The notes: generated by a model not told the origin, from the letters alone. A stretch of 64,000 nucleotides of DNA from Blastopirellula marina DSM 3645 (GCF_000153105.1 NZ_CH672377.1:1042989-1106988), one strand, 5' to 3'. Shown: positions 1 to 9,030, numbered from the stretch's first letter. Program-made: numbers and translations.

Positions 1-175
1 AGCGATCAAATCACCCTTGTGCGTCGGCCGAATTGGTTGATGAGTTCGGGCATTCTAGGCGCTTCGTGCGTTCCGAATCCAACGATCAAGATTTGGCGCC
101 AAACGAGACCTCGGAGATAGGGATTTGGGAACAGGCACTCATCGCCGCTTCGACTTCTCGTCCGAAGGTCCACCC

Positions 176-445
176 AGAAAAAAACGGAGCGGTCCGGTCC
201 AGTCCAAACTTTGGTACGAAAAAACGTAACGGTCCGGTCCAGTCCAAACTTTGGTACGAAAAAACGTAGCGGTCCGGTCCAGTCCAACCTTTGGAACGAA
301 AAAACGTAACGGTCCGGTCCAGTCCAACCGTTGGAGCGAAAAAACGTAGCGGTCCGGTCCAGTCCAACCGTTGGAGCGAAAAAACGTAGCGGTCCAGTCC
401 AACCTTTGGAACGAGAAAGCGGAGCGGTCCGGTCCGATCCAACCA
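176..445. repeat. 40-bp tandem repeat array, about 6.5 copies
   Basis: Head-to-tail units begin at 191, 231, 271, 311 and 351 (40 bp each), then a 35-bp unit at 391 that lost one GGTCC, and a partial unit at 426. Half a unit precedes 191. Each unit reads GGTCCGGTCCAGTCC, then a short dyad core, then GCGAAAAAACGTAGC. The core varies as CCAAACTTTGG, CCAACCTTTGG or CCAACCGTTGG; the first and third are both near-perfect palindromes, so the two arms change together. All three minus-strand frames stay open through the array because 40 is not a multiple of 3 and the unit has no stop, so the ORFs here look like artefacts. Confidence 0.93.
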
Positions 446-469
446 GCGCGTTAACCAATGAATTTCCCG

Positions 470-883
470 CTAGTTCGGTCGCAAAGCGCTGTACGCGTAG
501 ATCACCGTAAAGCAGACAAACATCACGGTCAGCGTGTGATAGCCTAGTTTCAGCCACCACTTGGTGAGATGCTCCTTCACATCAAAAACTGCCTGCAGCA
601 GCAGTCGCAATCCCCAAAAGATCGCGGCGTACAGACAAAACGAACGAGCCAGAAAATCGCCGCCGGCCAATTGCGACGCGTTTAGCAGACTGATCAGTCC
701 GAAGGCGACGATCGACAGCACGACGTAGCCGGCGTAGACCCAGTACATCTGGCGATGGAGTTTCGAGAGACAAGCCAGTTCTTCTTTCCAGTTCAACTGA
801 AAAGGGACCAGCGCCGAAGCGAACAGCACGCACAACTGCATTGCGCCGACGATTCGCAAAAGCGCTTCTAGATCGAGTGTCAT
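470..883 (-). CDS. Small integral membrane protein, unknown function
   Basis: This 137-residue protein has about four hydrophobic segments (roughly residues 8-27, 48-67, 80-98 and 115-133) and few charged residues between them. I do not recognise a family. Its start codon overlaps the stop of the upstream acyltransferase gene in an ATGA arrangement, so the two are very likely translationally coupled and may act together in the membrane. The 40-bp repeat array begins just beyond its stop codon. Confidence 0.75.
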   Translation of the reverse strand: MTLDLEALLRIVGAMQLCVLFASALVPFQLNWKEELACLSKLHRQMYWVYAGYVVLSIVAFGLISLLNASQLAGGDFLARSFCLYAAIFWGLRLLLQAVFDVKEHLTKWWLKLGYHTLTVMFVCFTVIYAYSALRPN

Positions 884-1908
884 CCGATTTCTTTCAGTGC
901 GAGCAGCATTGGGACGATGATGTTCTCAACAAACGAGCGGTGAAACAGCCAAGTGAGCGGCGTGATCAACACCACAGCGGCGAACATTTTTCCCCGCCAG
1001 CCGCGATGGAGCGAAACCTGCTTTCCCCAGCGACTACGCTCGAGCAAGATCGCGCCGCCTTGCAATAAAAAATAGGCCGTTGGCCAGCCATATCCGCCGC
1101 CGGCTGGATAAGAAATGACAAAGTCATGCACGACGCCGCTAAACGCAAAGCCCAGCATTACAGCCCACTGCGGACTAAAGCGTGCAGCCAACGGACGAAA
1201 CAAAAAGCGATGCGTTAAATCACGGAAGGCGATGTTCCAGCGCCGGCCCCAAAAATCCGAAATCGATGTCGCCGCCAACGGAGCGTTCATCAGCCGCGGC
1301 GCATCAACACCGCGACTGCGCCACCAACAGGAGAGCAAATGAAAAAGGCCGAAGTGGAGCGAGAGAATCAGCCCCCACATTCCGAGCCAACCAACCATGA
1401 GCGGCGGCCAACGTTCCGACCAGGCGATCGCGGCGGCCAGCAGCAATCCGCCGAGCACCGTTTTGAGGGCGGCGAGGAACCAGTCCACCGCCAGAGGAGC
1501 CGCGATCGGCTGTTTGGTTTCCATCCTTAAAAACGCCAGCGCATCGAGTCCCGGCCAGGCCAGCCAATAGGCGAGATTGCGGCCTATGGTCGACTTGACC
1601 GAAGTCGTGCTCCACGCGAGCCACTTACAGGCCAGATAAATGGTCACCGCCAGCAGCCACATCAACAGCCACCCCGGCAATTGTGGGGGCGCAAAAATCG
1701 TGACCAGAACCGGCAAAAGCGGCGACAGGCCGAAGCGCCATCCCCAACGTGTCGTCTCGACCGAGGTTGGCGATCGCGGGAGGATTGGGTTGGCGGCGCT
1801 GATCATCGGACGGTCGGGCACAGAGATAGGGGAAGTCATTCTGCTGTTAACAACCGCAAGACTGGCGTTGGCGGCAACACGACATCCCCACAAATTGCCG
1901 TCCTGCAT
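880..1908 (-). CDS. MBOAT / wax-synthase-like membrane O-acyltransferase
   Basis: This 342-residue polytopic protein resembles the wax-synthase-like branch of membrane-bound O-acyltransferases. Diagnostic stretches are FWGRRWN around residue 220, which matches the conserved F-W-x-R-x-W-N element, and SGVVHDF around residue 258, which holds the presumed catalytic histidine. Such enzymes move an acyl group from acyl-CoA to an alcohol or sugar acceptor; the acceptor cannot be predicted here. The start is uncertain: no clear ribosome-binding site precedes the first ATG, and ATGs at residues 24 and 35 would give a shorter N-terminus. It overlaps the downstream small membrane protein gene by 4 bases, forming a two-gene unit. 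Confidence 0.82.
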   Translation of the reverse strand: MQDGNLWGCRVAANASLAVVNSRMTSPISVPDRPMISAANPILPRSPTSVETTRWGWRFGLSPLLPVLVTIFAPPQLPGWLLMWLLAVTIYLACKWLAWSTTSVKSTIGRNLAYWLAWPGLDALAFLRMETKQPIAAPLAVDWFLAALKTVLGGLLLAAAIAWSERWPPLMVGWLGMWGLILSLHFGLFHLLSCWWRSRGVDAPRLMNAPLAATSISDFWGRRWNIAFRDLTHRFLFRPLAARFSPQWAVMLGFAFSGVVHDFVISYPAGGGYGWPTAYFLLQGGAILLERSRWGKQVSLHRGWRGKMFAAVVLITPLTWLFHRSFVENIIVPMLLALKEIG

Positions 1909-2151
1909 CGGCGCTTAAGTTTGTAGAATGCTCCCTACGTCTGCGGAATACCGCAGGAAGTTGCCCATTGCATCAATGGGGTGCAATGATTGAAGGATTG
2001 CCAGCAACGTCTTTCAACAGAAGCCCCGTTGCTTTCGTACAGCAGGTAGCGGCTGGAACCTGCGGTCCGACTGGGCGATATCGAAAGTTGCAGCGACTCC
2101 ATCCATCCAAGAATTCACTCACCAATCTTTCGGTTCTGTAGGGAGCTCCGA

Positions 2152-2793
2152 ATGATTGCGGCTAGCGCTCCCATGAATACGGCAGAAACTCCTGATCTTC
2201 CGCGAAGAAAACCCGACCTGGCTGCATCCAATAGGGTGCAAGAGGACGCGTTCGCCCCTGGAATCGATCCTCTGGCCGAAATCGCAGCGGCTTGCCGGCA
2301 AGGCAACATGGCGGCTCGGCGTCAGTTGTATGACGCTTGTAGTCAGCATGTTTACCGTGTCGCGGCTCGCGTCGCAGGCGAACAAGACGCCGCCGACGTG
2401 ACGCAACAGGTTTTCTTGCAGGCGTTCCGCTCGCTGGACAAATTTGATGGTCGGTCGCGGGTCGAAACTTGGCTCCACCGGATCGCCGTGAACGAGGCGC
2501 TGCAACATTTGCGGCGCAATCGTCGACATAAGCACAGCGATCTCGACTGGGAACCGATGGATAAAGTCGATTCGGGCCGGCAGGCCGAACAAAAAGATGC
2601 GCTCGAACAAGCGCTGGCGAATATCGATCCCGAGTTAAAATCGATATTTCTGCTGCGTGAGGTCGAGGACTATTCGTACCACGATATCGCCGAGTCGCTG
2701 CATATTCCGGAAGGAACGGTCGGCTCTCGGCTCAATCGCGCGCGACGTGATTTGCAGCAACAGCTTCAAGAAATGGGATTTTCCCGCACTTAA
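2152..2793 (+). CDS. ECF-type RNA polymerase sigma-70 factor
   Basis: This 213-residue sigma factor has region 2 at about residues 66-125 (the stretch with GEQDAADVTQQVFLQAF and the WLHRIAVNEALQHLRR helix) and region 4 at about 160-205 (LREVEDYSYHDIAESL followed by the recognition helix with GTVGSRLNRARRDL). The first 45 residues are an extra, probably disordered extension. GGGAG lies six bases before the ATG and supports this start. The gene is followed within about 45 bases by a zinc-finger anti-sigma gene, the usual autoregulated pair. The signal it senses is unknown. Confidence 0.93.
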   Translation: MIAASAPMNTAETPDLPRRKPDLAASNRVQEDAFAPGIDPLAEIAAACRQGNMAARRQLYDACSQHVYRVAARVAGEQDAADVTQQVFLQAFRSLDKFDGRSRVETWLHRIAVNEALQHLRRNRRHKHSDLDWEPMDKVDSGRQAEQKDALEQALANIDPELKSIFLLREVEDYSYHDIAESLHIPEGTVGSRLNRARRDLQQQLQEMGFSRT

Positions 2794-2835
2794 TCGAACT
2801 TGAGCCGACCAGGCGGATCGGCTCTCGCAACGGAT

Positions 2836-3699
2836 ATGAATCGCGAAATGGATTGCACTGAAGCACGAGAACGATTGTCCGACTATTTCGACGGCGAAAT
2901 GCCGGACGACCAACAACGAGCGATGGCCGATCATCTGGCCGATTGCGAATCTTGCGCGCTGGAGTTGGTCAGCTTTGCAGATCTTTCGACGATAACCGCG
3001 TCGCTCGATCATCCGCTGCCGCCTGCCGGTTTATGGGGCGAAATTGCAGCGCAGCTGCAAACGGAGGAGACGCTGTCGCCAGAAAATTTGGCGACTGCTC
3101 AGCCCTTTCGTTGGACGACGGGGCGCTACGCGCCGTTGGTGATGGCGCTGGCGGCGAGCGTGGTGTTTGCGATCGGCTGGTTTGGCTATCAATCCAATCT
3201 CAGCATGATCGGCAATTTAGCGATCGCATCGGTGTTTGATCAATACTTCGACACGCTGCATCAAGACCCCGTCGCCGCTCAGCAGATCTTATTGACGAAA
3301 TACGATGGGCAAACGGTCGACGCAGAAAACGCCGTTCATTTGGTCGGTTATCGGCCGGCCGTCGCCGACGGCGTTCCGGCAGGTTATTCTCTGCACACGA
3401 CCAACGTCATCAGGATGCCGCGAGGGGATTGCGTCCACAGCCAATTTCAACGCGCCGACGGAAGCACCTTGGCGATCTTTGAGCATGATGGCGAGCGGCC
3501 TGCCTGGTTCGGCAAACGCCCAGCGACCCAAGCGGTGCATGGTGATAAGAATTTGCATGTCGTCGATGTCGACCAACGCGTCGCGGCGACATGGCGCCAA
3601 GGGGATCGACACCTAACCGTCGTGGGCGCCCACAATGCGGAAGAACTAGGGCAATTGGCCGGCTGGTTCGGCGAGCGAACCAATCTAATGCCGGAGTAG
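2836..3699 (+). CDS. Membrane-anchored zinc-finger anti-sigma factor
   Basis: The N-terminus carries a zf-HC2-type anti-sigma motif: a CTEARERLSDYFDGEMP-like helix, then H-x3-C-x2-C in HLADCESC. A single transmembrane helix follows near residues 95-115, and the remaining ~170 residues are predicted to lie outside the cytoplasm as a sensory domain with no family I recognise. Placement just behind the ECF sigma gene indicates that it holds that sigma factor at the membrane. Start choice is uncertain: an upstream TTG at 2800 and an internal ATG at 2848 are both in frame, and none has a strong ribosome-binding site. Confidence 0.85.
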   Translation: MNREMDCTEARERLSDYFDGEMPDDQQRAMADHLADCESCALELVSFADLSTITASLDHPLPPAGLWGEIAAQLQTEETLSPENLATAQPFRWTTGRYAPLVMALAASVVFAIGWFGYQSNLSMIGNLAIASVFDQYFDTLHQDPVAAQQILLTKYDGQTVDAENAVHLVGYRPAVADGVPAGYSLHTTNVIRMPRGDCVHSQFQRADGSTLAIFEHDGERPAWFGKRPATQAVHGDKNLHVVDVDQRVAATWRQGDRHLTVVGAHNAEELGQLAGWFGERTNLMPE

Positions 3700-3710
3700 C
3701 TTGGCGCCGC

Positions 3711-4544
3711 CTAACGAGCAATCACTGAGACCAGCGATTGCGGCGTTCTCGGCCCCTTACTCCACGCATACTTGCGCCAGCGTCGCTCCAGGTCATCAAT
3801 CCCTTCGATCTGATAGATGTCGCGCAGGGCACGATCATAACCGCGCTCGAGCGCCGCTTCGGCAAAATCAATCAGCTGGGCCGGCTCGCCCTGTTCCGCC
3901 AAAAAGTGAACCAACAATAAGCTTTGCCCATAAAAGGCCGGCACTTGTTTCGCCGAGGTGAACTGTTCGAGACGAAGTAGTTGAGCAACACGCAATGCGT
4001 CGCCGCTGCGGAGCGCATCATGACAATCCCGGTGGTGGAGCGTTCGCTTTTCGGTCGTATCGGCCATCGTTGCGATGCCTTCGTCCAGCCAAAGCGGCGG
4101 ACGCGCCGCGTCAAAGCGATCGGCCAAAACAACATGCGTTAGTTCGTGCGGTAGGGCGCTTGCGACTTTACGAGCGTCGCACAGCAAATCAATTCGCCTG
4201 CCGACGATTTCGCCGGCGACAACCCGAACCGTGCTGCTGCCCGAGGTCTGGGCGGCGCCGCGGCCCACGGCCGTTTGATAGCTGGACTTGGTCGCATGAA
4301 CGACGACCTGACAACGCGGGCTCCATTCGGTTTGATCCGCCGCGGTGAGCCAAACCTGCTGCAAGCCGGTCCGAAGCGATTCGCACTGCTGCCGCAGTTG
4401 CGCGGCGCTGGGGCCGCCGGCAAACGTGCGAATCTGGAAATTGTCGGACTCGATATCCCAAGCGGCGGCTTGCGCCGTGTCGGCCAGAGGGGTCGCTGTA
4501 ACCAAGCCGACGATGGCGAAAAACCCGCATAAGCGTTTCAGCAT
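3711..4544 (-). CDS. Secreted gluzincin-type metallopeptidase (peptidase MA-like)
   Basis: The protein has 277 residues with an N-terminal signal peptide ending near TAQAAA. The catalytic HExxH is HELTH at about residues 143-147, followed by the conserved WLDEGIA about 20 residues later, whose glutamate supplies the third zinc ligand in gluzincins. A C-terminal helical half has an FYGQSLLLVHFL segment, common in peptidase-MA-like proteins. A periplasmic or surface protease or scaffold role is inferred; the substrate is unknown. It runs convergently against the anti-sigma gene with 11 bases between the stops. Confidence 0.82.
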   Translation of the reverse strand: MLKRLCGFFAIVGLVTATPLADTAQAAAWDIESDNFQIRTFAGGPSAAQLRQQCESLRTGLQQVWLTAADQTEWSPRCQVVVHATKSSYQTAVGRGAAQTSGSSTVRVVAGEIVGRRIDLLCDARKVASALPHELTHVVLADRFDAARPPLWLDEGIATMADTTEKRTLHHRDCHDALRSGDALRVAQLLRLEQFTSAKQVPAFYGQSLLLVHFLAEQGEPAQLIDFAEAALERGYDRALRDIYQIEGIDDLERRWRKYAWSKGPRTPQSLVSVIAR

Positions 4545-4994
4545 GCGATCGTATCCATCCGAGAAATCGAAGAGAAAGGAGCAGCAATTTCACTTGTGCG
4601 CGTCATCCGCGACGCGTCCTCGCGAGGCGAGCCCCTCTCTAAGGTCAAATTGCATGCCCAAGCTCTGAAAATTGCCTACGGATAGGCGCAGCCGGCAACC
4701 TAACCCTTGCTACCCAGGTTGTTTACAGGATTTTGAGTCTGGCGGATGACGCCGGCCTTGTGACGCCCGATGCACCGGTTGCAAGCAGCTTTGCTAACGA
4801 TCTGGGCAGGCATTGCCGGGAACCAAGAAGGGAGCGAGGAACCCTCGGCGGCAAAATATTTGGAGGCGCCGTGAAGAAACGGCAAGGTCATCGCATCTGA
4901 CTTAGTAATGGATCGATGACGGCGCCATGTGACGCAGCCAATAATGAGAATCGATTCAAGCTTTCGTATTTATTGGATGAAGAGGAGGTGTGCG
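4545..4994. other. Intergenic region, divergent promoters expected
   Basis: About 450 bases separate the divergent peptidase and small secreted protein genes. I see no credible ORF. The right end contains an AT-richer stretch just before the strong ribosome-binding site at 4982-4990, which may hold a promoter. No tRNA or riboswitch fold was recognised. Confidence 0.5.
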
Positions 4995-5399
4995 ATGAAG
5001 AAGATGTTTTTGTTGGCCTTGATGGCGGCGTTGATGGCTGGATTTGCGACAACCAACGCAATGGCCGAACGTGACGCCGGAGCCAAAGCACGCGGTGATT
5101 TTGGTCATGGGTTCTGGAACACGCAGGTCCATCGTCCGATGCGAGTCATGAATTACACGCGAGTGGCTCCACAACCGGCGGCTGTCCAAACTCCGGCCCC
5201 CCCGACTGTGACGAAAGCTGCGGAGCAACCTGCCGCTGTCGCTCAAACGGACAACTCCGGCGTGACGCAACGTTTCTCGTATGAGCCGACCGAAACAGTT
5301 AACAACTATCAACCAGTTCGCAACTATCAATCGGTGCAGACTCACCACAAGAGCCCCTGGCAGTACCCGAAAACCGATGCAAGACGTTACCACCGCTAA
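4995..5399 (+). CDS. Small secreted protein with YQP/YQS repeats
   Basis: A 134-residue protein begins with a clear signal peptide (MKKMFLLALMAALMAG, cleavage near AMA-ER). The mature part is rich in Pro, Ala, Gln and Thr and ends with short YQPVRNYQSV-type repeats and a His/Arg-rich tail, so it is probably an unstructured envelope protein. The start is well supported: GAGGAGGTG lies six bases upstream of the ATG, while the longer in-frame ORF upstream has no such site and would bury the signal peptide. No family recognised. A strong terminator follows at 5446. Confidence 0.8.
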   Translation: MKKMFLLALMAALMAGFATTNAMAERDAGAKARGDFGHGFWNTQVHRPMRVMNYTRVAPQPAAVQTPAPPTVTKAAEQPAAVAQTDNSGVTQRFSYEPTETVNNYQPVRNYQSVQTHHKSPWQYPKTDARRYHR

Positions 5400-5445
5400 T
5401 CGGAGACGCCCCTCCGCTCTCGTGAGCATCGTCACGAGACGAAGT

Positions 5446-5493
5446 CGACGCATGGTCGCCCATTATCCAGCCGGGCGACTGTGCGTCGTTTTT
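5446..5493 (+). terminator. Intrinsic terminator after the small secreted protein gene
   Basis: The arms CGACGCA-TGGTCGCCC and GGGCGACTG-TGCGTCG pair almost perfectly around a short loop, and are followed by TTTTT. Confidence 0.88.
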
Positions 5494-5846
5494 CGATTCT
5501 TGTCGACAAAATCCTCAGTGGACCGCCAAGTTTCGACCGAGAAAAACGTCGCCGCAATCTCTTTCCCTGCAATGAGTTGCAACGAATTGTGAGCGGTCAT
5601 ACGATCACGGAAAAAGATTTTTGGAGAATATGACCGTAGCGTGCGAACCAATCCGACGAAGTATCGTCTTACTGGTGTGCCAAGCTGACTGCACGTTGCG
5701 GTCAGAGGTCCGACTTCGGTAATTTTTTCACAAAGTTGCTGTTGTTCCGGCGGCACGTTATATTTCAATGTTCCCCACCAGGGTAGGTCGGGGAAAGAAG
5801 TTCTATTCACTCTCTCACTGCGCAAACCGCGTAGGAGGAACTCACA
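5494..5846. other. Intergenic region upstream of small ORF and sigma factor
   Basis: About 350 bases without a supported gene. A minus-strand ORF here has no recognisable domain and an odd composition. A TTATAT element near 5758 could be a minus-10 box for the downstream small ORF. Nothing else recognised. Confidence 0.4.
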
Positions 5847-6140
5847 ATGCGTAACGACATTATCAACATCCGCGAAAACATTGTTGTCGCTGCAGTCGCC
5901 CGCGTCGCCGTGGTCGCCGTTGATGTCGCTCGTGAAGGTTTCTCCACGTGTATGCGCCTCTATGGTCACGCCATGACGCATCTGACCCCGCCCACCAAAC
6001 AGGGCGGCGGTTTGAAACCGTCATGGCTCGGCGGCGAGAGTTGGCTACTAGGTTCATTGCAACCAAGCCAACTACAGCCGGCGTTTCGTTGGGGATCCGT
6101 GCGACCAGAAGTGTCGCCGGCCTGGATAGGCAGAAGCTAA
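5847..6140 (+). CDS. Possible small protein upstream of ECF sigma gene
   Basis: The ORF of 97 codons begins MRNDIINIRENIVVAAVARV and has an excellent ribosome-binding site, AGGAGGA seven bases before the ATG. The first ~50 residues form a plausible amphipathic or hydrophobic helix; the second half is rich in Trp, Gly and Ser and looks less protein-like, so the true gene may be shorter, frameshifted or a leader peptide. It lies 230 bases upstream of the sigma gene on the same strand and might regulate it. No family recognised. Confidence 0.38.
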   Translation: MRNDIINIRENIVVAAVARVAVVAVDVAREGFSTCMRLYGHAMTHLTPPTKQGGGLKPSWLGGESWLLGSLQPSQLQPAFRWGSVRPEVSPAWIGRS

Positions 6141-6370
6141 GACGCACCTGCGTCAGACAATTCGTCTCGCTTCTCGTCTGCAAGGCTCGCCCCGACGGCG
6201 CCTGAGCTAGTCGCTCTCGGCTCGCGTTGAAAGCACCCTCTTGGTCTGTTTTCGCGCTTTCCGAAACGCCTCTTGCTCTTTGGCCGAATCGCGGCTGCAC
6301 GCACCTTCGCCTGCCGCCGCCTCTGCGTCCTCAGCAGTTCCGTACAAAACCATACGAGAGAGAGTTTCCG

Positions 6371-6943
6371 ATGACTGACTACACGCAAATAGACGAAAAA
6401 GAGCGGATGATCACCCTGGTCGCGGCTTCGCAGATCGGCGACCGTGACGCGTTCGGCCAGCTGGTCGAGCAGTTCCAGGGAGTCGTCTTCGCGATCGCCC
6501 TGAAGCGACTGCGTGATTACGCCGAGGCGCAAGAGCTGTGTCAGGACGTATTCATCCAGGCGATGCAGAAGATCGATCAACTGCGTGAGCCGGCGGCTTT
6601 CCCCGGTTGGCTGCGGTCGATCACCGTCCGCATGGCGATCAACCGCGCCGTGCGACGCCCTCCTGACATCGCGACCGAGCCGGATACCCTGGCGGCGACT
6701 TGCGTCGATCGTCGGACTCCGCTCCACGCGTTGATCGACGGCGAACGCGCCGAGACCCTGCACTCGGGCCTGGCCCAGCTGCGTGATCTCGACCGCGAAA
6801 CGCTGCGAGCGTTTTACGTCGAAGGTCAGTCGCTGCGTGAGATGAGCGACGAGTTTGATGCGCCGATCGGCACCATCAAGCGTCGTCTGCACGTCGCTCG
6901 TAAGCGTCTGGCCAAGGAGATGGAAGATCAGATCGCCGTCTAA
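6371..6943 (+). CDS. ECF-type RNA polymerase sigma-70 factor
   Basis: This 190-residue ECF sigma factor has region 2 at about residues 25-90 (AEAQELCQDVFIQAMQKID and FPGWLRSITVRMAINR) and region 4 at about 130-180 (LRDLDRETLRAFYVEGQSL and GTIKRRLHVARKRLAKEM). The ATG at 6371 gives a normal-length protein; the in-frame extension to 6227 lacks a conserved sequence. No zinc-finger anti-sigma gene is adjacent, so this is an orphan ECF of the kind common in planctomycetes. A terminator follows at 6980. Confidence 0.92.
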   Translation: MTDYTQIDEKERMITLVAASQIGDRDAFGQLVEQFQGVVFAIALKRLRDYAEAQELCQDVFIQAMQKIDQLREPAAFPGWLRSITVRMAINRAVRRPPDIATEPDTLAATCVDRRTPLHALIDGERAETLHSGLAQLRDLDRETLRAFYVEGQSLREMSDEFDAPIGTIKRRLHVARKRLAKEMEDQIAV

Positions 6944-6979
6944 CGACGATCGATCGACCTGACGACGTTGGCAAGTAAG

Positions 6980-7017
6980 AAACCGCCTGAGCTGCGATCC
7001 GCACTCAGGCGGTTTTG
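6980..7017 (+). terminator. Intrinsic terminator after ECF sigma gene
   Basis: AACCGCCTGAG and CTCAGGCGGTT form a perfect 11-bp stem around GCTGCGATCCGCA-type loop bases, followed by TTGTTGTTT. Confidence 0.9.
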
Positions 7018-7084
7018 TTGTTTCGGAATTCCAGAATGGCTCACTGATCCGCGATCGCTTGCCACACGCAGCGAACCTGGAAGC

Positions 7085-7570
7085 TTACTGCGGCGTTTCC
7101 TGATCGTCGACTTCCGAAATTGCCGGCTCGTCGTCCGACGGGTGATTCAACGCTGAAGCCGGTTCTTCGGTGGGCTCCATTGTAGACGGTGCTTCCGTTT
7201 CGGTCTGCTCGACCGTTATCGCCGGGCTCTCGGCCGGAACTTTCGGTGGCGCCGCGGGAAGACTTAACACCACGCCGCCGATGACGATCAGCGTAAGCAG
7301 GATGACGCCAACAATGATGACGATGAACCAGGGAAACTTCGACGGCGCCGGTTGCTCAACGGACTGCGCCAGAGGAGGTTCGGCCGCTTCGGCGATGATC
7401 GGCTCTTCCTCGCTCGCCAGAGTCTGGGGGCGAAGATGCGAAAGATCGTCGGCGATCGAAAAGGTCTCGCCGCATTTCGGACAGGGGAAATCCTTGCCGG
7501 CCAACTTGCGCGGGATACCAAGCGATTTGCTGCAACGCGGACAACGCAGCTTGGTGAGATTGGCGCTCAT
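7085..7570 (-). CDS. Zinc-ribbon single-pass membrane protein
   Basis: The 161-residue protein has a compact N-terminal zinc ribbon (CPRC at residues 10-13 and CPKC at 30-33), an acidic linker, one transmembrane helix near residues 80-105, and a Pro/Glu/Thr-rich, acidic C-terminal tail. Zinc ribbons of this MJ0042-like form are common at the N-terminus of planctomycete membrane proteins and face the cytoplasm. Function unknown. It appears monocistronic. Confidence 0.78.
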   Translation of the reverse strand: MSANLTKLRCPRCSKSLGIPRKLAGKDFPCPKCGETFSIADDLSHLRPQTLASEEEPIIAEAAEPPLAQSVEQPAPSKFPWFIVIIVGVILLTLIVIGGVVLSLPAAPPKVPAESPAITVEQTETEAPSTMEPTEEPASALNHPSDDEPAISEVDDQETPQ

Positions 7571-7710
7571 GGGGAGACACGCGAGTGTGGAGGATGGAAG
7601 AATTCACGCGAGCCGGAAAGCTGGGCTTCGTCCGATCTCGCATCCTCTATGGTACTTGCTGGAGGACGCCGGGGTCAAAATTGCTCGCCGCTTCTGCGCA
7701 GCGCATGGAA

Positions 7711-7744
7711 AAGCCTGGCGAAGTATTTTTCCGCCAGGCTTTGT
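7711..7744 (-). terminator. Intrinsic terminator after DUF1559 gene
   Basis: AAGCCTGGCG and CGCCAGGCTT form a stem around an A/T-rich loop; read on the minus strand it is followed by TTCC and T-rich sequence. It may also work on the plus strand. Confidence 0.78.
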
Positions 7745-7763
7745 CACACGCTCTCGGTATTCG

Positions 7764-8777
7764 CTAGTTACTCGGTATCACTTCTCCACCGCTGCGGGTC
7801 GCCATATATCGCCAGGTGGCCAAGTCGATCGTCTCGGCGACGCTTGAGACCGATCCATCGACGCGAGCAACTTGCACGACGCCGGGATGCCAACTGCGCG
7901 ACGTGATGATCGCGTACGTTGGATCGAGCGTTTTGCCTTCCTGGTTGGAATTGTAATCCGCGTCGTAGTCATTCGTCCCGTCGTTGTATAGAACGTAGGT
8001 ATTGGGGGACATTGCGGCCGTGAAGCCCGTGTGATGGACGCGACCATCGGGCCATTCCGTATGACCGGTTTCTGACTTGAATTCGGAAGAGGCGGCGGCG
8101 ACAGCGGCTTCCGCGTCGTCCACATCCGCTGGAATCGTCGTCGCCGGGGGCTGCGTGTTGCGCGTGTAGGGAGTCCACGCTTTCACCTCGGCCGCCAACA
8201 GCGTATTGCTAGTGCCGTCGGTCGCCGCTGCAAAAGTGAGATGGCTGTTGGGATAGAACATGCCGTCCCCTCCTTTTTTTGTCGCCGGATCATAGACGAA
8301 CCAGGTTCCCATATTGAAGCCATAGGTCGTCGGATAGAGCACTGGTCGGCCAGAGCCGGGATCGCGTGATCGATCGGAACCGGGATCGCTAGGACAACTA
8401 AACACCGGAATTTTTACATTGCTAATATCCGGCTCATCGTCCCAGGCGATGTTCAAGTCGACGAGATCCATCAGATTCGTCTGCTCTAGGTAGTTCAAGA
8501 TTCGCCCATGAACGCCCCACGAGCCGTTGTTAGAACCGCCAAAGGTTCCTGAGGAACCAATGATGATGCTGGCCGGAAATCTCTTGAACGTACTCTCGTA
8601 GTTGTGGATCGCCAAACCAAGCTGTTTTAGATTGTTGCTGCATTGCATCCGGCGAGCCGCTTCGCGAGCTTGCTGAACCGCCGGCAACAGCAACGCGATC
8701 AAAACGCCGATGATGGCGATCACCACCAACAACTCGACCAGGGTAAACGCCTTTTTCTGCACCGCGCTGATTTTCAA
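7764..8777 (-). CDS. DUF1559 pseudopilin-like protein
   Basis: This 337-residue protein begins with a type IV prepilin/pseudopilin N-terminus, [19 protein letters not shown], with the processing site before F and the invariant Glu at +5. The DUF1559 body follows, with the signature [20 protein letters not shown] and the C-terminal H-x9-DG-type element [12 protein letters not shown]. Such proteins are greatly expanded in planctomycetes, are presumably processed by prepilin peptidase and exported by a type II secretion-like machine; their role is not settled. The start codon is TTG, supported by AGGAG seven bases upstream. A second member lies at 33773. Confidence 0.93.
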   Translation of the reverse strand: MKISAVQKKAFTLVELLVVIAIIGVLIALLLPAVQQAREAARRMQCSNNLKQLGLAIHNYESTFKRFPASIIIGSSGTFGGSNNGSWGVHGRILNYLEQTNLMDLVDLNIAWDDEPDISNVKIPVFSCPSDPGSDRSRDPGSGRPVLYPTTYGFNMGTWFVYDPATKKGGDGMFYPNSHLTFAAATDGTSNTLLAAEVKAWTPYTRNTQPPATTIPADVDDAEAAVAAASSEFKSETGHTEWPDGRVHHTGFTAAMSPNTYVLYNDGTNDYDADYNSNQEGKTLDPTYAIITSRSWHPGVVQVARVDGSVSSVAETIDLATWRYMATRSGGEVIPSN

Positions 8778-9030
8778 TTGTCGCTCCTACGATTCCGTCG
8801 CACTGAGATGGGGTCTGCAACAATCACCAGATGCAAGTCAAGTGCCAGAAGCATTAAAATTTGTTAAGGCCAGTAATTACGGCTCCCATCACCGTTTCTC
8901 GATCCAATCCCCGTCCTTAGTGTCGCCTCAACCGACACGTCTGCCGATCAAACCGACACGCGACGGGATTATGCGCTTTCGACTATCATGAATAGATTCG
9001 TCTCCTCTCGACTTTGGCGTTCCTACTGAC

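Noticed and set aside
176-445. CRISPR array
   Set aside because: Units are contiguous with no variable spacers, and no cas gene is nearby.
6-560. Minus-strand ORFs of 184, 118 and 87 residues across the repeat array
   Set aside because: They translate a 40-bp repeat in all three frames and have no family-like sequence; the frames are open because the unit lacks stop codons.
5463-5981. 172-residue minus-strand ORF between the small secreted protein and the sigma gene
   Set aside because: No recognisable domain, no convincing ribosome-binding site, and it overlaps a strong plus-strand terminator.
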